Shown: piece by piece, positions 63,901 to 64,000 of the stretch
How the letters are laid out: every line of letters starts with the position of its first letter
Numbering within the stretch: position 1 is the stretch's first letter
Source: Alkalihalobacterium elongatum
GTDB lineage: Bacteria; Bacillota; Bacilli; Bacillales; Bacillaceae_F
Assembly (NCBI RefSeq): GCF_019024285.1
Contig: NZ_WMKZ01000003.1
Coordinates: 1-64,000 of the forward strand
DNA: 64,000 nucleotides
Direction: 5' to 3'
The notes under the pieces: model-generated
What the model saw: only the letters and a program-made list of their open reading frames with translations
Databases searched by the model: none
Told to the model about the DNA's origin: nothing
Position numbers and translations under genes: made by a program

Positions 63901-64000
63901 CACTCGAGAAAATTAAGCTCTTTGAAAAAAATAAAACGTACATCAACGATGAAAAGGTAACAAAAATAATCGATAAAATGAAAACTATCGTCCAAAACCC
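60975..64000 (+). CDS. brxC: BREX system P-loop ATPase BrxC (partial, runs off the window)
   Basis: At least 1008 codons are open from ATG 60975 to the window end. The opening MHLKDIFQKPIDRDIQGVIK is characteristic of BrxC. The Walker A motif is GFFGSGKSHYL (Lys76) and Walker B is FLIDEIGQYI (Asp262, Glu263). A charged helical region follows. BrxC is a large ATPase of the BREX phage-exclusion system, which methylates host DNA and blocks phage replication. GTGAGG precedes the start. No brxA or brxB gene is visible upstream, so brxC appears to be the first gene of the locus. The 3' end is missing. Confidence 0.9.
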   Translation, partial: MHLKDIFQKPIDRDIQGVIKVGQDDESSIYRELEEYVVTTELRQRFESFFEAYKKGIVGYTDKIGVWISGFFGSGKSHYLKILSHLLSNKEVLGKKTVSFFEDKLKDPAILENMKEVSNITTDVILFNIDAKSDTDEKKQEDSILRVFNQVFNEMQGFCAQIPWLADLERHLMKDNVYGEFKKAFKQFSGRSWKEARGHIYYEEDSLIKALAQTSKMSERTARNWYQKAEENYSLSIEMFANRINEYIESKSRSHHVIFLIDEIGQYIGDDRKHLLNLQTLVEQLGIICRGKCWVIVTSQQQINSLTQETENDFSKIEGRFNTRLHLSSENVEEIIRKRILEKKEGHVKETLRTFYTNKRSIVNNLLTFKDTTDMKSYNDMNEFLDVYPFIPYQFNLLRKVLKGIRTNGAAGKSVSEGERSLLSAFQQCANLHAAKEVGALIPFSAFYETIEVLLDESLRSIISQAAQNRRLLKDDIVVLKLLLLVKFVNEMPTNLENIATLLANSIDEDKVEKMQSIQGSLQRLLRESLIQKNGEEYLFLTNEEQRINKEINHVSIDLSETIREIGTLIFKELYKGNKFQYSERYHFSFNTCIDNLHIRNVDEPFGIKVITPSFENISDLHEAELKSLSLREKNVIVKLPSETLVAIEEMEEAKKADAYIRKTSGFSISPAVEEIKEQKRKEATDRKKRVRTLLIEALKDASIYVNGDVLRVKAKQPAQRLNEALTVFIEMLYHKMNLISQPTESKQLLELTVGRDDRLHDLDNTPNKLALAEVHAYIKRNNERNIPITMKSLVVFFSNIPYGWFKNDIVACVIKLYKARKIELHFNEQLILLENKNIIDYLTKHEYSENVLIKEHEKVSHKLINNVKDICRELSDAISPPLEEDRLVIHFKMLIKEELYSVINKYREYCQSKNYPGKELLNSAEETFITLKSLTDSLTVYKMAYQLKGEIFNYIDDRKDIVHFFEEQQPIFDTALEKIKLFEKNKTYINDEKVTKIIDKMKTIVQN

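Overview
The window comes from a low-GC, endospore-forming member of the Bacillaceae. The evidence is AT-rich DNA, strong AGGAGG-type ribosome binding sites, CotX- and CotF-like coat proteins, a sigma-K-type promoter, KinA-E-like sporulation kinases, CcpA (cre) sites and a LytS/LytT pair. I cannot name the species. The gene mix (cytoplasmic [NiFe] uptake hydrogenase, sulfide/persulfide handling, thiol redox systems) suggests a facultative or anaerobic lifestyle in a sulfide-exposed habitat.

Layout. 1-910: end of an rrn operon (23S 3' end, 5S, terminator), then a broken 5S-like relic. 0.9-10.6 kb: metallo-beta-lactamase-fold (MBL) hydrolase, YuxK-like and YfhF-like proteins, a CotX coat protein, a nucleoside transporter, and a LytS/LytT/CstA locus that looks like a pyruvate-sensing and uptake module. 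10.7-21.7 kb: small, probably spore- or stress-related genes, UspA and a UspA pseudogene, an orphan phosphofructokinase, oxidoreductases and hydrolases, with dispersed hairpin repeats. 21.9-30.9 kb: a tightly packed operon hypA-B-F-C-D-E, a cytochrome b5-domain protein, hydrogenase small and large subunits and the maturation protease. 32-49.9 kb: a reactive-sulfur regulon (CoA-disulfide reductase/rhodanese/TusA fusion, TusA-rhodanese, DsrE, rhodanese-MBL persulfide dioxygenase, SulP transporter, carbonic anhydrase, CstR, rhodaneses, glutaredoxin). It holds a duplicated DsrE / rhodanese-MBL / TusA module and several CstR-type operators. Embedded in this stretch are an RsbT-like switch kinase beside a histidine kinase-RsbR/STAS fusion, and an Lgt-like/CcdA/ResA-like/two-component operon. 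50-60.6 kb: sensor kinases, PilZ protein, acidic surface protein with its class D sortase, radical SAM protein, DUF4145 protein, HAD phosphatase, MarR-MATE pair and a MEDS-domain kinase. 60.97-64 kb: the start of a BREX phage-defence locus, with brxC running off the window.

How the parts work together. HypA-F build the NiFe(CN)2CO centre of the large subunit and the protease trims its C terminus. Electrons from H2 probably leave through the small subunit, perhaps to the cytochrome b5-like protein, since no membrane cytochrome b gene is present. Sulfane sulfur is sensed by CstR and passed along TusA, DsrE and rhodanese carriers to persulfide dioxygenases and the CoA-disulfide reductase. LytS/LytT probably controls cstA through a 21-bp-spaced direct repeat, with CcpA repression layered on top. 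The most distinctive items are the cytochrome b5-linked hydrogenase with a CSGN proximal motif, the kinase-STAS fusion, the duplicated CstR-controlled sulfur module, a candidate CcpA-repressed non-coding RNA, and two hairpin repeat families.
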